Part shown: positions 15,633 through 16,741 of the stretch, piece after piece
Layout of the letters: every line of letters begins with the position of its first letter
How positions within the stretch are numbered: the stretch's first letter is position 1
NCBI GenBank assembly: GCA_023441105.1
Contig: JAEZQX010000174.1
Coordinates: 1-16,741, forward strand
From: Pseudomonadota bacterium
GTDB lineage: Bacteria; Pseudomonadota; Gammaproteobacteria; Burkholderiales; Burkholderiaceae
Length of the DNA stretch: 16,741 nt
Direction: 5' to 3'
Notes under the pieces: generated by a model
What the model was told of the DNA's origin: nothing
The model's database searches: none
Seen by the model: the letters and a program-made list of their open reading frames with translations, nothing else
Made by a program: the position numbers and the translations under genes

Positions 15633-16741
15633 ACGCCTCGAGATCCTCCGCACCCTCGCCGACGCCGATGAAGTAGACCGGGATCGGCCGGTCGCGGCGG
15701 GTGAAGGCGAGGGCGGCGATGGCGCCGCCCTTGGCGGTGCCGTCGAGCTTGGTCACGATCAGGCCGGTGAGCTGCACCGCCTCGTCGAACGCCTTCACCT
15801 GGGCCAGCATGTTCTGGCCGGTGTTGCCGTCCAGGACCAGCAACACCTCGTGTGGCGCACCTTCCATCGCCTTGCCGAGCACGCGCCGGATCTTGCGCAA
15901 CTCGTCCATCAGGTGCTGCTGCGTCGGCAGCCGGCCGGCGGTATCGATCATCACCACGCCGGTGCGGCGGGCGATGCCGGCCTTGACGGCGTCGAAGGCG
16001 ACGGCGGCCGGATCGCCGCCATCGTTGCCGACCACCTGCACCTGGTTGCGTTCGCCCCAGCGCACCAGCTGCTCGCGCGCCGCCGCGCGGAAGGTGTCGC
16101 CGGCAGCCAGCAGCACCGACTTGTCGATCGCCCGCAGGTGGCGGGCCAGCTTGCCGATCGAGGTGGTCTTGCCGGCCCCGTTGACGCCGGCAATCATCAT
16201 CACCAGCGGCGTTGCCCGGTCGACGTCGATCGGCTGCTCGAGCGGGGCCAGCAGCTCGGCCAGCAACTCGCGCAGCGCAGCCTTCAGCGCCGCGGCTTCG
16301 CCGATCCGGTTGCGGCGCGCGCGCTCGCGCAACTGGGCGATCAGCCATTCGGTGGTGGCATAGCCGGCGTCGCTCGACAGCAGCGCCGTTTCCAACTCCT
16401 CGTAGAGCGCCTCGTCGACCTTGACGCCGACGAAGATCGTGCTCAGGTTGGTGCGGGTCTTGGTCAGCCCGCCGCGCAGCCTGGCGAGCCAGCCTTGCCG
16501 CGCCGGCGCCGCCGCGTCTTCCGCCGCCGCGCCGGCCGCCTCATCGCCGGTTGCGGCGGCCCCTGCCGTGGCGGCGGTGGCGGCGACCGGCCCGGCGACC
16601 GCGGTATGATCGGGCGCCTTCGGCCGGACCGCTTCACGCATCACCGGCGGTGCGGGGGCGGGCGCAGGCATGGGGATCGGCGCCGGCACCGGTGCGGGCG
16701 GTGTAGTGGCGAACGGCGCCGGCCCGGCCGGTGCTTCGGCC
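15595..16741 (-). CDS. ftsY: Signal recognition particle receptor FtsY (5' end outside window)
   Basis: FtsY is the GTPase that docks SRP-ribosome complexes at the membrane for co-translational insertion. Numbering from an in-frame GTG at 16689, the NG domain is complete. The N domain runs from about 66 (GWLARLRGGLTKTRTNLSTIF). Walker A is GVNGAGKTT (168-176), followed by DTFRAAA (198-204), DTAGR (249-253), TKLDGTAKGG (313-322) and the closing FIGVGEGAEDLEAF (340-353). The Ala/Pro-rich N-terminal linker stays open to the window edge without a stop. Neither the GTG nor an ATG at 16671 has a ribosome site, so the true start is most likely beyond 16741. The C-terminus overlaps the chaN-like gene by 38 bases. 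The usual neighbours ftsE and ftsX are not downstream. Confidence 0.95.
   Translation of the reverse strand, partial: AEAPAGPAPFATTPPAPVPAPIPMPAPAPAPPVMREAVRPKAPDHTAVAGPVAATAATAGAAATGDEAAGAAAEDAAAPARQGWLARLRGGLTKTRTNLSTIFVGVKVDEALYEELETALLSSDAGYATTEWLIAQLRERARRNRIGEAAALKAALRELLAELLAPLEQPIDVDRATPLVMMIAGVNGAGKTTSIGKLARHLRAIDKSVLLAAGDTFRAAAREQLVRWGERNQVQVVGNDGGDPAAVAFDAVKAGIARRTGVVMIDTAGRLPTQQHLMDELRKIRRVLGKAMEGAPHEVLLVLDGNTGQNMLAQVKAFDEAVQLTGLIVTKLDGTAKGGAIAALAFTRRDRPIPVYFIGVGEGAEDLEAFSAKEFASALLD

Overview
The window reads as chromosomal DNA of a high-G+C proteobacterium, most likely a betaproteobacterium. This is inferred from three things. The sigma-32 gene carries a CIRCE operator over its promoter. 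The exopolysaccharide proteins resemble the EpsB/EpsL/EpsE types known from methanolan-like loci of betaproteobacteria. The housekeeping genes (rpoH, ftsY, maiA, chaN-like) are of proteobacterial type. No rRNA, tRNA, IS element, integrase, CRISPR array or phage gene was seen.

Layout. (1) 1-730, plus strand: the tail of an unidentified gene, a small GIY-YIG-like protein and a MarR-type regulator, joined by ATGA stop/start overlaps. (2) 789-1758, minus strand: rpoH with its own terminator, and a CIRCE element lying on its putative sigma-70 promoter. (3) 1889-5957: exopolysaccharide core, with a WcaJ/EpsB-like priming sugar-phosphate transferase (minus) divergent from an EpsL-like outer-membrane barrel and an EpsE-like export protein (plus). 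(4) 6322-10500, plus: a zinc-binding sugar C-methyltransferase, a COG4310/DUF4910 aminopeptidase-like protein and a PLP aminotransferase of the glutamate-1-semialdehyde aminomutase fold group. (5) 10878-13683: a MipA/OmpV-like barrel (plus) meets a minus-strand pair, glucose-1-phosphate cytidylyltransferase rfbF and an Fe(II)/2-oxoglutarate oxygenase. (6) 13924-16741: maiA and a ChaN-like lipoprotein gene (plus) collide with ftsY (minus, 5' end outside the window).

How the parts work together. The EpsB-like enzyme would load the first sugar on undecaprenyl phosphate. EpsE and EpsL would serve export across the outer membrane. RfbF would make CDP-glucose, and the methyltransferase, aminotransferase and oxygenase are plausible tailoring enzymes for an unusual sugar or glycan substituent. 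The CDP-glucose 4,6-dehydratase, glycosyltransferases, flippase, polymerase and chain-length regulator needed for a complete route are not in the window, so the final product cannot be named.

The most notable points are this unassigned sugar-tailoring gene set, the placement of the whole block between ftsY and rpoH (neighbours in many proteobacteria and still on the same strand here), and the CIRCE control of rpoH.
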